The position numbers were made by a program, and so were the translations under genes. Of a DNA stretch of 64,000 bases, positions 53,863 through 64,000 are shown one piece after another. The notes under the pieces are model-generated. The model had not been told where the DNA came from. It saw only the letters and a program-made list of their open reading frames with translations, and did not search any database. The DNA comes from Paragorgia papillata (Eukaryota > Cnidaria > Anthozoa > Scleralcyonacea > Coralliidae). Positions within the stretch are counted from its first letter, which is position 1. Every line of letters begins with the position of its first letter. The DNA lies in NCBI GenBank assembly GCA_035771165.1, contig JAWNZC010000348.1, forward strand, positions 5,196,501 through 5,260,500, read 5' to 3'.

Positions 53863-54037
53863 CATAAAAAGTCAGATCTCGCTAATATGCCGTTTTTTTT
53901 CGTTTAGAGAAAGAGATACTACTTTCGGGATTCTACGGTAGAAGTTTTCGAGACTGTATAATTAAAACCCTTAAAACCAGGAAACACTATGCAAGAAAAT
54001 ATTGGAAACTTTGTTCAGTGTGCATGGAAAAAAAAAA

Positions 54038-57000
54038 TTAGGCTCTGGCTTTTAGTTGTTTCATCTTAAAGGGATTTCGTTTCTTCATTTCCTTCTTATG
54101 TTCTTTATCCTAAGAAAGAAAATTAAAAACAAAAATCAGAAAAGTTCAGGTTTTCGGGGCTGAATGCATGAATTAGGGAACACTATCAGGACATTGTTTA
54201 TTTGTTTCGCATGACGTGACACTAACAAACATTCTCATTTCCAAAAATTTAAAGGTCAACTCAAGGCAAATTACATTTTTCGCTTTATAAATGTAATAAA
54301 GCACGTACAATCCGAATACGATGAAAAAAATTAAATTAAAAAAAAGAAGTTTTTGTTGATTTTGGGATGTTGAATCGGCAAATTTTGAAGTATTTTTATA
54401 AAAAGCCCTGTTGTATAAAAAGTCTGGCACTAGCAAGTGTGTGAAGTAAACGGAGGAACGATTTTACGATCCATTAAAATAAACACACTCAAAAAGCGTC
54501 AAATACTTTAATGCATGTGCGGTTGGAAACTTGCACAAGTTATATTCATCATAAATCTGCTTTTCTTATGATTTGAATCGTACAGTTCAACTGTTTACGT
54601 CACGGCTTTTTTTAGAATACTTCGTTAAAAAATTCAGAAATCAACAGAAAATCAAATTTTTATCATCATATTCGTATTCTCCATACGTTGGCGCATATAA
54701 CAAGCCGGAAAAATAATTTGCCTTGAGTTGACCTTTAAACAATATAAATCATACTTTGTAGGTAGTCATGTAAGCAGGCTTCGGGGGAAAGTGGGCTCTG
54801 CCAGCAAACTCGATCTTCACCCCAAGTTTGGGGCGAGTCAGTCAGGTTTTGAACTGGTCAAACAAGTTCTAGTTTATGAGCACCCGCAAGCAGGAAAATA
54901 GCAAGTAATGCGTTAGAGCCTGGGCCCAAAATAGTATCTTGACAACCGTTCATGCATGCTCAAAAAGAAATATCGAGTTTGTTGGCAGCGCCCACTTTCC
55001 CTCGAAGCTTGCGTTGGTCGGAAAGGGGTTCTGAGTAGTCATGGTATTACGCAATATAAAATACAATCATATGTCGGGTTATTGTAGTGCGGCCCACGTG
55101 ACCTCCACACACCCTCCCTCGGCTTTTGGGAACGCTTAATCACCAATATCCCTCATGTCATTGGAGGAGGGGGGTGTTTATTGAAGAGGCCGTTTAAAGG
55201 GGTGTTTATCAAATGTTTTCTTAAGCAGGGGAGTCATCTATTAAAGTAGAGAGACTTTATTTGACAGCATCTGTCGTTCACTCAGGCTACTGGCAAAGTA
55301 CGGAGGTGCTTGGGTAAAAGATATTGATTGTAGTGTTATTGCAGCAATCACAAAATCGAAGCCTAAATCGAAGGCCTCTCTCCTCCGCAGAGGCTCTATA
55401 CCGCGCTACCAAAGGTGGGAGTGGGACGAGGAAGATCAGATCGAAGGCTGATTGTGGTGCATACTTCACATTGGTGAACATATTTACGATCAAGACAGTT
55501 GTCAGCCACATCTGATCACTGTTAAACTACAAAATCAGTCAGTCTATTTCGAAATCTACCAACAACCTGCAAGAACACTTTGATCAAAAAGACAAAGCTG
55601 TCCAACTTTTTGTTCCACTTCAAAAGCAAAAGGAGCAAAGAACTTACAACATGCCTCACGGCCTCACTCCGTCGTCACACGGGTAATAGCGAGGTTCAGA
55701 TCACACTTCTACTACCGCTACCGCTACCGTAAATGTGGTTAAACTGGTGTAATGTTCGTTTTTTCGTCCTGTAGTCGTAGTTGGTTTACAACTCAGAGCC
55801 TCTGGTACCCAGGGTATAGTTGGTTTTAATCCTAGTACCGTAAAACGCTTTCTTTTTGCACTAGGTTCGAGACCTGCGACTGTTACTGAACGTAAAAACA
55901 ATATTTGACATGCTTAATTATATTTATGGTAGTGGAAGTGTGATCTGAACCTCGCTAACAACTCACCGGAAGCATAAATAATGAAATGTGCAAAAATGCA
56001 AAATTGTGACACCCAAAAGAAGAAAAGAAAAAGGAACCGAGCCGAAACTATGGTCGAAACCTAGACTCGGCCTACCACAGGTAGCCCGAGTAATCAATAC
56101 AGTACTTATATTTAACATTTCTATACCTCCCATCTTCTTTGCTTATCAGTATCATCATCATTCATTATTCTTTCTTTTTCTGCTCTCTTTTTCTCTTCGC
56201 GTCGTAACTGTGCTGCCTAAAAAGAAAAAAGAAATGTTATCTGCTAAACAAGATTATTTTAAATTCACAATTATAGCTACAAATCAAACACTTTAATTAG
56301 CATGCAGCATTTCGGTTCTATTCTTAAAAACGATTAACTCGTAAATGAGCATACTTGTGTATGCTGAACTTTATTTTGTATGATAAACTCTTAAAATATT
56401 TAATTTTTATTCATGTTTTCGTGTGGTTTAATTAGTTTAAAACAGCAGGCGTTTTTTTTTGCGACATTTTGACAACTCGTATACATATTTCCCAACCAGT
56501 ATATACAGTACATGTTATCAAGTAAATAATAGGATACGGTATGGGTTGGGATTTTGCCATTTCAATAAATTTGTTGGTTTCCAAGTGGGACGAGATACGA
56601 AATTACAAGTATTTATATTTTAAAAGATAAACAAATAAATATTCAATATATACAAAATATATTATGATTTCAAAAGTCAAGAAATAGAATCAAATAGTTA
56701 ATTATTGCTCATCAGCCTGGCATAAAACATCTCTTGCTGAATAGAGGTAAAGATTCGCTATTTTTGGCTTGGTCTAGATTTCAGTCCACTAAAACTAAAA
56801 CTAATACTTATTAGTGTTTTCAGCTTGAGTTGGTAAAGTTGAAACAACTTTACCAACTCAAGCTGAAAACACTAATAAGTATTAGAGCTCAGAGTTTTCT
56901 CTGAGTTTAACTTACGACAGCTTCTACAGCAAAAACATACGAAACGTATGTTTTTGCTGTAGAAGCTGTCGTAAGTTAAACTCAGAGAAAACTCTGAGCT

Positions 57001-60000
57001 CCAGACGGGACTCGAACCCACAACCTTCCGAATGCCAGCCGGACACTCTCACCATTGAGCCTCTCTCCTCCGCAGAGGTTCTTTCGGAGATTTCGGGGAT
57101 CGTCGGAGATGTGTGGGATCGTTGGAGAAGAGTGCGGGCGGAAAGCGGAAAAGAAAGAGAAAAAAGAACCTCTGCCAGATTTCTGTCTCAATATGGCGGT
57201 ATCAGGGGGGGTATCCATAATTTTTTAGAAATGTAGGTTGTGGAAAACATATCAAATATAGCAGAAGGTTACGTGACCATTGTTAATTGAATGTGTGGAC
57301 AAATTAGGAAAGTTTGTTGTTTCAATATGAGATACACGTCGGGATGTAAGCATGTTATCCTCTGGCTCGTCTGATATATTAAACGGCAAAACTGAGTATA
57401 TTTTGTCTTTTTCAAGACATATTATAAACATGTGATAATCACTTACCAACAAATGTGTTACTAATATAGACATGGATGGCTTAGTTAACCGACATCTTGT
57501 GCAAGAAACCGACAGAAATCTGGCAGAGGTTTCGCCCGCACTACGTATGTCCAGCAGGCGATTCCGACACATCTCCGACGATCCCCAAAATCTCCGATCT
57601 CCGAAAGAACCTCTGCGGAGGAGAGAGTCTCCGACGATCCTCGAAATCTCCGACTCCGAAGTAAAGAACCTCTGCGGAGGAGAGAGCCATTGAGCCACTG
57701 GAACTCAGATGGTAGATCGAGGTTGTTTTCGATATTTATGCGCCTAGGAACTAGTCAATCCGTACGTGTGTCACAAGTACTTGTTGGGCTACAAGTCGCA
57801 TTGTGTCAGTTTATTTTCAGTAAATGTTTTTTGTACGTTATTGGTGTTTTCAGCTCGAGTTGGTAAAGTTTTTTCGTATGTTTTGCTGTAAATATCGAAA
57901 ACAACCTCGGTCTACCATCTGAGTTCCAGTGGCTCAATGGTGAGAGCGTCCGGCTGGCATTCGGAAGGTTGTGGGTTCGAGTCCCGTCTGGAGCTCAGAG
58001 TTTTCTCGAGTTTAACTTATGACAGCTTGTACAGCAAAAACATACGAAAACCCCCAAAAAAACCAATACTCTTTGAGATAGTCAGTCCTCGAATGTGACA
58101 GAAAAAGAACAAATTGTGACCCTCGTAATTTATGATGGTGAACAGTATTTTGATTCTTGGAAAATCTCTGAGAGTTTTATTAACTGGTGCAATATATTGT
58201 GAAAAATCTTGTATAATCTTGTAGATGAGTTTAGCTTTAATCTGAGCCCTCTGCTCCTCGTTTTTCGACCAAGGAGACAAAGGGCCAGATTAGATTGACT
58301 GTGCTAATCATTTTACCCCTATGAATAATCTGTCAAACATTAAAAAATAACAAAAGCCAAAGCGATGCCAGTCGACAATTTTAAGGAATATAGCACAAAA
58401 CACACCCTAAAAGCTTTATTTACGGAATTATTTTTTTTGTATTATAAGAAATGAAAAGTTAATATTAAAGTGTTACTCCGAGTGACGAACCATACCGGAC
58501 AATTAGAGAAAACTCTAATTGGCCCGGCTGGGATTCGAACCCGCGACCTTCGGTTTACTAGTCCGATGCTCTACCAACTGAGCTACAGGTCAAGTTGGGA
58601 GCTGAAGGTCGAATGATAGTACTTAGGCTTGAGTATTATAGACTTTATAGTTACACTATAATTATAATACCTCTTGACGAGAAGCGTGTGCTTGTTTCCA
58701 ATATGATTCTTCCATTTCTCGTCTTTTCTTATCAGATCTTCCTTTAGCCTGTAAGAATGGTAAAACAAATCGTGCAACATGTTTCAACCAGTGAACTCGA
58801 TGACGATGTAAGTTAAAATGTGATACCTGGAACGCTAACGAAGGACCAAAAAGTGAGGCAAAAAGTTCCAGGCCCCTGCGCGGTTTGCAGGTACGATTCA
58901 GTCTCCCACAAAATGTTTTTTACACGGCCGCCCGTCTTGAGCGAACTGCGAAGGCTCGAAAAGGTTTGAAAAAATTATTTATCAAATTATTTTGTCAGAC
59001 TAAACGTGCTTTTAATGGTTTCCCATTGTTGTGCAGTGCTGTTGTTGTTTTATTTACTGTATAGCAGTCCGAAATTATACAGTAAATTAAGCTCGGGTCT
59101 CGGGATGAAAATAGGCTGAGAAAACAGACGCCTTTTGCTGGCTATGATGAAAACAGCCAGCTGAAAAGGTGAGAACAAGAGTGAGAAAGCTATTGTTGTA
59201 CGAGTAAGTTTGAAGACGTATTGATACTTGATATACAATGTCATTTTCTTATTTCTGCTCCTTTATTCTTTGTTCGAATGTGTTAAACGGCATTATGATA
59301 TTTTAAGAAATAACTGACATGAACTAGATTGTTTATTTTTCACGTTTACTCATGGCTAGTTGTTGTTTTCGGTACGAATGCGGAATGCTTTTTAAACAAA
59401 AGGACACTGATGAAACAGGTACTAACCTAAACGGCATATTCTATACTAAGTTTGTGTTGATTTTTTGTATCTTCTTTGGAGTGACTATATATATGGTTTA
59501 TAATATAACGAAAATTTGAGTTAATTTCTTCACTGACAAACTTCGTGCACGTTTTGTAAAGACAATGACTTTTATTACTATAGCAACAAATAGACAATCA
59601 CTGCATAATTAGTTCGGCAGCATAGGACAACCAATCAAAATTTAAAATGCACGTTTAGCAAAGCGTGATAAAATGATTCAATAAACAATTTTTCAAACTT
59701 TAATTTCGAGTCTTCGCTCAAGACCGGTGACCGTGTAAAAAAAATTTTTTGTGGGAGACTGAATCGTACCTGCAAACCGCGCAGGGGCCTGGAACTTTTT
59801 GCCTCACTTTTTGCCCCCCGAATGACTGGACGTTAGCGTTCCAGGTATCACATTTTAACTTACATCGAGTTCACTGGTTTCAACATATTTTATAAAGCAA
59901 CCTTTTGGAAGCGCACTCCACCCCTAAATTACTTCTGTTCTGTTCTGTTTTGTTCTGTTCTGTTCTGTTCTGTTCTGTTGTTCTGTTCAGCTCTGTTCTG

Positions 60001-63000
60001 TTCAGCTCAGCTCAGTTCTGTTCTGATTTGTGTGAAAGGGTGATAAAAGTGATGAAAGATGGCGATAACTGTTTTTCAACATCGACTTTTGTTGTCGTGC
60101 TGTTTGGAATTTTTGTATTATACAAGTAAGATAGTGATAACATCAAAGAAATGTAATACTTACATCCTTGCTTAATTTGAATTTTTTTACTTTGTCCACA
60201 AAATGAAATATTAAGTTAATTAAAGGTTTGCACATTTCCATGTGTGTATATCTTGTCTTTCCTTTACCGGGAACTAGAATAAAGAAGATACCAACCATAA
60301 ATCTTCAATTTAGTCACTACACTTGACTTGACGTGTGTCAGACTTTGCACTCTAATTAGCACGCTGGTCTATGAAGTTGTTTCTATTCCAGATAAGACAC
60401 AAACTATTATCCGACGGCAATGACGGCTTAAATCTTGGTCAGCAAATTTTTGCTGTCGTGCAGCCGGTTTGGGTCGGCACAGCAGTGTACGTCCTTATAA
60501 CTGCTAATCTGCCGGGCTGCAAAATGGCTTATACCTTTTCTCCCATTTGAGCAGAAAACGCCCCTGTGGGTACCTACATTCTCCTCAAACCCCACTCAAC
60601 TATAAAAGTCACTTACGATTAAATGTGAATGTTAGAACTTTTCTGGCATTAGGAGGCTTAATTTCATCAGGATTTTCAACCTCACTAAAAAGAAAAGAAC
60701 CAAAATAGTGGTTTAAAAATAATAGTTTAAATGGAAGATTTCAAACGAAAGAACACCAAAATCCATACAAACCCAGGCTACACAATTATAGTATAAAAAT
60801 AGTAAGTAATTCAATTGTCTAAAACGCGAACGATTACGACATAACTGCTACAATTGTAAGAATGATAAAGAATAAAGTTTGTTTTCCTTTTTAGCGAAGT
60901 TTTGTCAATTGGACAACCCTTATTGCTGTTTATTTCACAGCAAAGTTCCTTGGATATCAGGATTAGTTTATGGTCTAACGTAAATCTATGATTTAACTTT
61001 AACATACTCTGGATTCTTTTTATATCCAATATATTGGTCCGAGAAATGCAGACTTTCAAATAGGTCGGCCTTGTCAGAAATAAGCTTCGCTACCTGAAAG
61101 GGACGATAGTATTGAACTGACAAGTAAATACATTATAAAGAACGGTTAGGGTTAGAACCACTGATCTCTATATAACTGGATTGCTCGTCCGTCTCCACAA
61201 ATGAAGCCAGTGGAGATGGCGAATTTGGAGTGTACCAAGATGGCCGCCACAGAAACTTTGTATGTTTTCGTAGCACGAAAAGAAATGAAAAAAGTCACAT
61301 TAAAATTGGTATCAAACAAAGAACACTGTAGTGTAAAAGGTTTAGAAGTTTGGTTTTTGCATTTGTTGGTATTATTAAACAGTAAAACGTGTTATTTTGT
61401 AGTTTTTTTCTCTGCCCAGTAATCGATAACTTGCATGCCTACAGTATATCACAAAACTCGTAAAAAATCAGTCAATAACTTCATTCTAAAACTATTTATA
61501 TACCTTTGGTATTAAGACATAAGTCTTTACAAAGTAGTATTTACAATGTAGTTGACAATTTCGTACTGTATTTGCTTGTATTTCCCTTGTGTTTTTCAGT
61601 GCTATTAAATTTGCCATCTGAGACTTGTTTTACGGCTTTTCCGACTCCCCCGGTAAACTCTTAATGCTCTTAAGTCCGCAAGGTACACTGGACCTGGAGT
61701 ACCAATATGGCCGCCATTGGCTTCAAAATGTTTACTGCTGACCATAAGGGATGAGCAATCCAGTTATATAAAGATCAGTGGTTAGAACTTGAACGTATAG
61801 TCTTTGATTTACCTAGCCTGGCATAGTGCTATCAGACAGCCTAAAATAGTACATAATATAGAGCTGCTCTCTAGTATAATAAAACCAGTGGGAGTCTAAA
61901 GTAGATACTAGAGCAAGGAAAAGTAGGGTACGTATAACAAACAGATTTTATGAAGAGAGGGAGGAGGCTTGGAAACGAAACAAAAAGAGGCGAGAAGGAA
62001 GAAGCCTCATTCGACCTGCAATCAACCCCTACTACCAAAGTATAAGGAAAAGCCGTGGATAACTGTTTTCAAGGACTTAATCGAGGATGACGTTGTCAAT
62101 CCTAGTAACTACAGTAGCCTCATAAAATACTGAACATTTGAAGTCCAGATTTCATAACCGTGTGTGCCAGAGGTTCTTCCACGCTCGTAAAGATGATGAA
62201 AACACACGAGAAGATGGGGCAGTAATTTTACATGTGCCAACTTGGTCCCTCCAACACATACTCCTATACATGTAGAATTGTAAAACCCCTGGCGTGCAGG
62301 TTAAGATTTTCCGTCATTTCTTTCGAAAGTTTTCCGTCCTAACCCTAAAGGCTGATTTCCAGTCAGTGGAATTTTGCGAGCGGGCGGAATTTTTCTTTGT
62401 CTTGTGAGCTCTCGAGCGGAACTAATCTAATTCAGAGCACAAAAGACAACGAAAAATTCCGCCCGCTCGCAAAATTCCACTGACTGGAAACCAGCCTTAA
62501 TAGAGTACAATACATAACAAAAAATAAGGAAGGAAGATTAAACAAAACAATTTAAACCTAAACCCGCACATTTATAAACTCACCGTTACAGAAAGCAATG
62601 AACTAAGAACTTCTGTATTTTCAGCTAAAATACTACATGTACTTGGTAAACCAAACTTTTCTCCAGGACGACGCTCAAGACAAAAGAAGCTCTGAAATAT
62701 CAAAAAGAAACATCCGTATAAACTCTCCATAAACATATCTCCTACTTTCGTAAGTGCGCATGATTGTGTAAAAATGTCCACTAATCGTCCAAAATACCGC
62801 TTCCTCAAAAGTGCGTCCGAAGCACGTGCCCTTATTGCCCCTTCCAGTATTACCGTATTTACTCAGGCCCGCCCAGAGGGGAGGGGGGGGGGGGGCGGAC
62901 AACAGGGGCAGTTTGCCCCTGTACTGGCCCCCAACTCGAGAGGGCCCCCCAGTTAGCCAAGAGGCTGTAGAGCCTCCTAGCCTAACGACTTTAGATAGAA

Positions 63001-63816
63001 CAAACATGGTTTTTCTTTATACCACAAATGAAGATCAAATAAGGTTCAAAAGTTTTGCTTGATCGAACCTGCACTACTGCGAACGCTTGCCTTGGCCTAG
63101 TCTTCCCTCGACCCAGGCCCTTTAACAATGAAAACGAAATAGCATTACCATCACGTTTTTCTTTATATTAACTATAAGTCTCTGTGCGGGCCTGTATTTA
63201 CTCGATGTCTCAATAGATCTTTCCGCATGAAGTGCGTCGATAACGCGTTGAGATATTTGATTGGCTCTCGCAAAACTTCGGATAACTTTGAACATTAGCC
63301 AATCAGATTTGACAAAAAGAAAGATCACATGATCCATTCACCTCATGCGGAAAGGTCTATTAAGCGCCGCTCCCGATAAAGTGCCGCATCTGCGGGCAAA
63401 AGTATTAAAAAATGCCGCCCTCGAATAAACGCCGCATTTATTTACGACAATGCGGCGCTTAATGAATCAATCGGAATGGCTAAACCAGCCAGGGCACTAT
63501 ATTCTCCTGTATTACAACGTTTTTCAGTTCATAGTAGGTAATACCCACTTTGAACTGATTCATTGCTCTTCCGTTCAGTTCTCCAACATTAGCCTGTTGT
63601 CGTTTACAAATGTTGTGATTTTTTAAAATGCGCCGCCTTGAATAAACGCCTCATCTAAAAATTTAAAGAATGCCGCAGCACTTGACCGAGTAAATATATA
63701 TGTACAATACATACTAAGTCTTCAAGTTCTTTTTGCATTTTCCCTGCAGTTCGTTTAGGATATATTGCAAAAACAAAGTTATCCATATCTTCATCATTCA
63801 TATAAACTGTAGCAAC
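54038..63816 (-). CDS. CCDC47: CCDC47, PAT-complex ER translocon component (C-terminal half, partial)
   Basis: Eight 3' exons join in phase to 237 codons plus stop: 63715-63816, 62584-62691, 61008-61093, 60617-60684, 60164-60273, 58671-58748, 56127-56216, 54038-54109. The human protein is 483 aa, so about half lies here; the 5' exons are beyond the right edge. Landmarks are TVYMNDEDMDNFVFA, LERRPGEKFGLP, ESLHFSDQY, RKVLTFTFN, the basic helix REMEESYWKQAHASRQE, LRREEKKRAEKERIMNDDD and a Lys-rich end MKQLKARA. CCDC47 (calumin) is an ER membrane protein. With Asterix it forms the PAT complex that shields polar transmembrane segments at the ribosome-bound translocon, and it influences ER calcium handling. 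These exons encode the cytosolic domain and the C-terminal charged helix that contacts the ribosome. All seven visible introns are GT-AG and most carry transposons. Confidence 0.95.
55686..55957. mobile_element. Inverted-repeat element, 'agcgaggttcagatcacacttc' family
   Basis: TAGCGAGGTTCAGATCACAC, TTCTACTACC on the left is the complement of GGTAGTGGAAGTG, TGATCTGAACCTCGCTA on the right. A (CTACCG)n stutter sits inside the left end. It lies in the last CCDC47 intron. Confidence 0.8.
56801..56885. repeat. Perfect palindrome, 41-bp arms, AAA loop
   Basis: The arm CTAATACTTATTAGTGTTTT, CAGCTTGAGTTGGTAAAGTTG is followed by AAA and its exact complement. The sequence is the outer arm of the tRNA-TIR family element. 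It abuts a second palindrome. Confidence 0.95.
56885..57001. repeat. Perfect palindrome, 57-bp arms, AAA loop
   Basis: The arm begins GAGCTCAGAGTTTTCTCTGA and ends AGCAAAAACATACG, then AAA, then the exact complement. It is the inner arm of the same family. One base is shared with the preceding palindrome, and the tRNA-like segment follows directly on the right (57002 onwards, minus strand). Confidence 0.95.
57002..57725 (-). mobile_element. tRNA-like segment split by a nested element
   Basis: The minus-strand tRNA-like block runs from about 57060 down to 57002 (box B-like GGTTCGAGTCCCGTC in reverse) and continues at 57687 after the 626-bp insertion, with GAGCCACTGGAACTCAGATG and AGATCGAGGTTGTTTTCGAT. 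Excising the insertion and one copy of CCATTGAGC restores the arrangement seen at 40054-40361. Confidence 0.8.
57061..57686. mobile_element. MULE-like element, 626 bp, perfect 9-bp TSD, nested
   Basis: Ends CTCTCTCCTCCGCAGAGG and CCTCTGCGGAGGAGAGAG are exact complements. CTTTCGGAGATTTCGGGGAT and its mirror ATCTCCGATCTCCGAAAG extend the repeat. CCATTGAGC flanks both sides exactly (57052-57060, 57687-57695). Near the right end a second copy of the CTCTGCGGAGGAGAGAG terminus (about 57611-57627) shows end duplication. An ORF at 57252-57698 has no recognisable content. Confidence 0.88.
57841..58070 (+). mobile_element. tRNA-TIR element, plus orientation
   Basis: Left arm: GTGTTTTCAGCTCGAGTTGG, TAAAG, TTTTTTCGTATGTTTTGCTG. 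The tRNA-like core has box A-like AGTGGCTCAATGGTGAGAGC at about 57927 and box B-like GTGGGTTCGAGTCCC at about 57971. The right arm has GACAGCTTGTACAGCAAAAA and CATACGAAAA. The core does not fold with a paired acceptor stem, so it is tRNA-derived, not a tRNA gene. Confidence 0.8.
58460..58592 (-). mobile_element. tRNA-Thr(AGT)-like SINE fragment
   Basis: On the minus strand from 58592 the text GACCTGTAGCTCAGTTGG, TAGAGCATCGGACTAGTAAA and GGGTTCGAATCCCAGC gives good box A, an anticodon loop CTAGTAA (anticodon AGT, Thr-like) and box B. The first and last seven bases do not pair, so the acceptor stem is absent. A tail with a small AGAGAAAACTCT hairpin continues to about 58460. It is a SINE-type pseudo-tRNA. 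Confidence 0.75.
58788..59877. mobile_element. 1.09-kb transposon with ~150-bp inverted ends, 6-bp TSD
   Basis: Ends start CCAGTGAACTCGATG and run for about 150 bases with few mismatches, through ATACCTGGAACGCTAACG, AAGTTCCAGGCCCCTGCGCG and CAGTCTCCCACAAAA. TTTCAA is duplicated exactly (58782-58787, 59878-59883). The ~780-bp interior has no transposase ORF. It lies in a CCDC47 intron, 39 bases from the acceptor of exon 58671-58748. Confidence 0.88.
59935..60030. repeat. (GTTCT)n repeat
   Basis: TTCTG/GTTCT pentamers with CAGCT variants over about 95 bases, directly after the 58788 element. It generates a spurious Ser/Val/Phe ORF. Confidence 0.9.
61159..61780. mobile_element. hAT-like element, 622 bp, perfect 8-bp TSD
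   Basis: Ends CACTGATCTCTATATAACTG and CAGTTATATAAAGATCAGTG pair, continuing with GATTGCTC / GAGCAATC. The duplication GTTAGAAC is exact (61151-61158, 61781-61788). CCAAGATGGCCGCCA and CAATATGGCCGCCATTGG lie inside in opposite orientation. It shares its first 10 bases with 47633-47958. It is in a CCDC47 intron just upstream of the exon starting at 61093. Confidence 0.9.
62349..62497. mobile_element. PIF/Harbinger-like MITE, 149 bp, TAA duplication
   Basis: Ends AGGCTGATTTCCAGTCAGTG and CACTGACTGGAAACCAGCCT pair, followed inward by GAATTTTGCGAGCGGGCGG and its complement. TAA lies on both sides (62346-62348, 62498-62500). It lies 87 bases 3' of the CCDC47 exon at 62584-62691. Confidence 0.85.
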
Positions 63817-64000
63817 CTATTAAAACGGAAAACATATATATTCTACTAGCAAACAACCACAACACATTTCGTAAAACATACTGAAGCAATTTGATAATTA
63901 TACAAGTACATAGCTAGTCTACTAGTCACTAGTCTGTCATGTCGTCTTTTGTCCACAGATAACAATCATGGTTATATTCTTCATGTAACTAATGTGAAAA

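Larger units (their letters stand above)
46865..54037. other. Intergenic region between CCDC89 and CCDC47
   Basis: No conserved multi-exon gene is visible over about 7 kb. It contains two inverted-repeat elements (47128-47604, 47633-47958), a 'gtaggtgattat' copy (48550-48790), the 152-codon ORF at 50411, a degenerate repeat around 50885-51560 interrupted by a Harbinger-like MITE, a further MITE (51699-51866), and a 930-bp (CAA/CCA)n array. Bases 49000-50400 hold a G-run (48989-49000) and otherwise nothing I can assign. Confidence 0.55.

Noticed and set aside
52885..53867. Very long ORFs on both strands (200-300 codons)
   Set aside because: They are translations of a CAN triplet array; composition is two or three residues only and all frames are open.
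57252..57698. 148-codon ORF
   Set aside because: It lies inside the 626-bp MULE-like element, begins in its terminal repeat and has no recognisable domain.
57925..57990. Functional tRNA gene
   Set aside because: The same block occurs in at least four places inside inverted arms, and no paired acceptor stem is present.
58516..58592. Functional tRNA-Thr gene
   Set aside because: Boxes A and B and the anticodon loop look good, but the acceptor stem ends do not pair and the segment continues into a SINE-like tail.

Overview
This is a eukaryotic, animal nuclear window. It holds five intron-rich protein genes with GT-AG introns, and all five products are recognisable metazoan families. The intergenic and intronic DNA is crowded with short inverted-repeat transposons (MITEs), SINE-like elements and microsatellites. 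AT-rich sequence, introns of about 0.1-4 kb and the repertoire TACO1, CNBD2, CCDC89, CCDC47 fit a marine invertebrate. I favour a cnidarian, mainly because small elements with ends like CAGGGACGTAGCC resemble ones I associate with coral and anemone genomes. That taxonomic call is inference.

Layout. TACO1 (851-9571, plus strand, 7 exons, complete, 293 aa) is a mitochondrial translational activator. It converges tail-to-tail with a CNBD2-like cyclic-nucleotide-binding protein (10667-20804, minus, 11 exons, 781 aa). Next is a minus-strand gene (24918-32677, 8 exons, 616 aa) encoding an unusual protein: a complete PAW (PNGase C-terminal, mannose-binding) domain joined to a C2 domain, with no PNGase catalytic core. 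CCDC89 follows (38339-46585, minus, 7 coding exons, 345 aa). The right end carries the last eight exons of CCDC47 (54038-63816, minus), whose 5' part lies beyond the window. I joined every exon by splice phase and all five reading frames close exactly.

Between CNBD2 and the PAW-C2 gene, from 32.7 to 38.3 kb, and from 46.9 to 54.0 kb I see no convincing multi-exon gene. There is one 152-codon orphan ORF at 50411-50869 and two weak exon-like ORFs.

The mobile fraction is informative because many insertions keep target-site duplications (TSDs). There are hAT-like elements (8-bp TSD), PIF/Harbinger-like MITEs (TTA/TAA), MULE-like elements (9-10 bp), one TA-flanked mariner/pogo-like element, an 845-bp element with a 6-bp TSD carrying an integrase fragment, and a 1.09-kb element with a 6-bp TSD. 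A further family places a tRNA-like Pol III promoter between inverted repeats. A 5S-like SINE and two tRNA-derived SINEs are also present. Two abutting, nearly perfect palindromes at 56801-57001 are the strongest secondary-structure signal.

The genes do not form an operon or pathway. CNBD2 and CCDC89 are both best known from testis and sperm biology in vertebrates, and CCDC47 belongs to the ER translocon.
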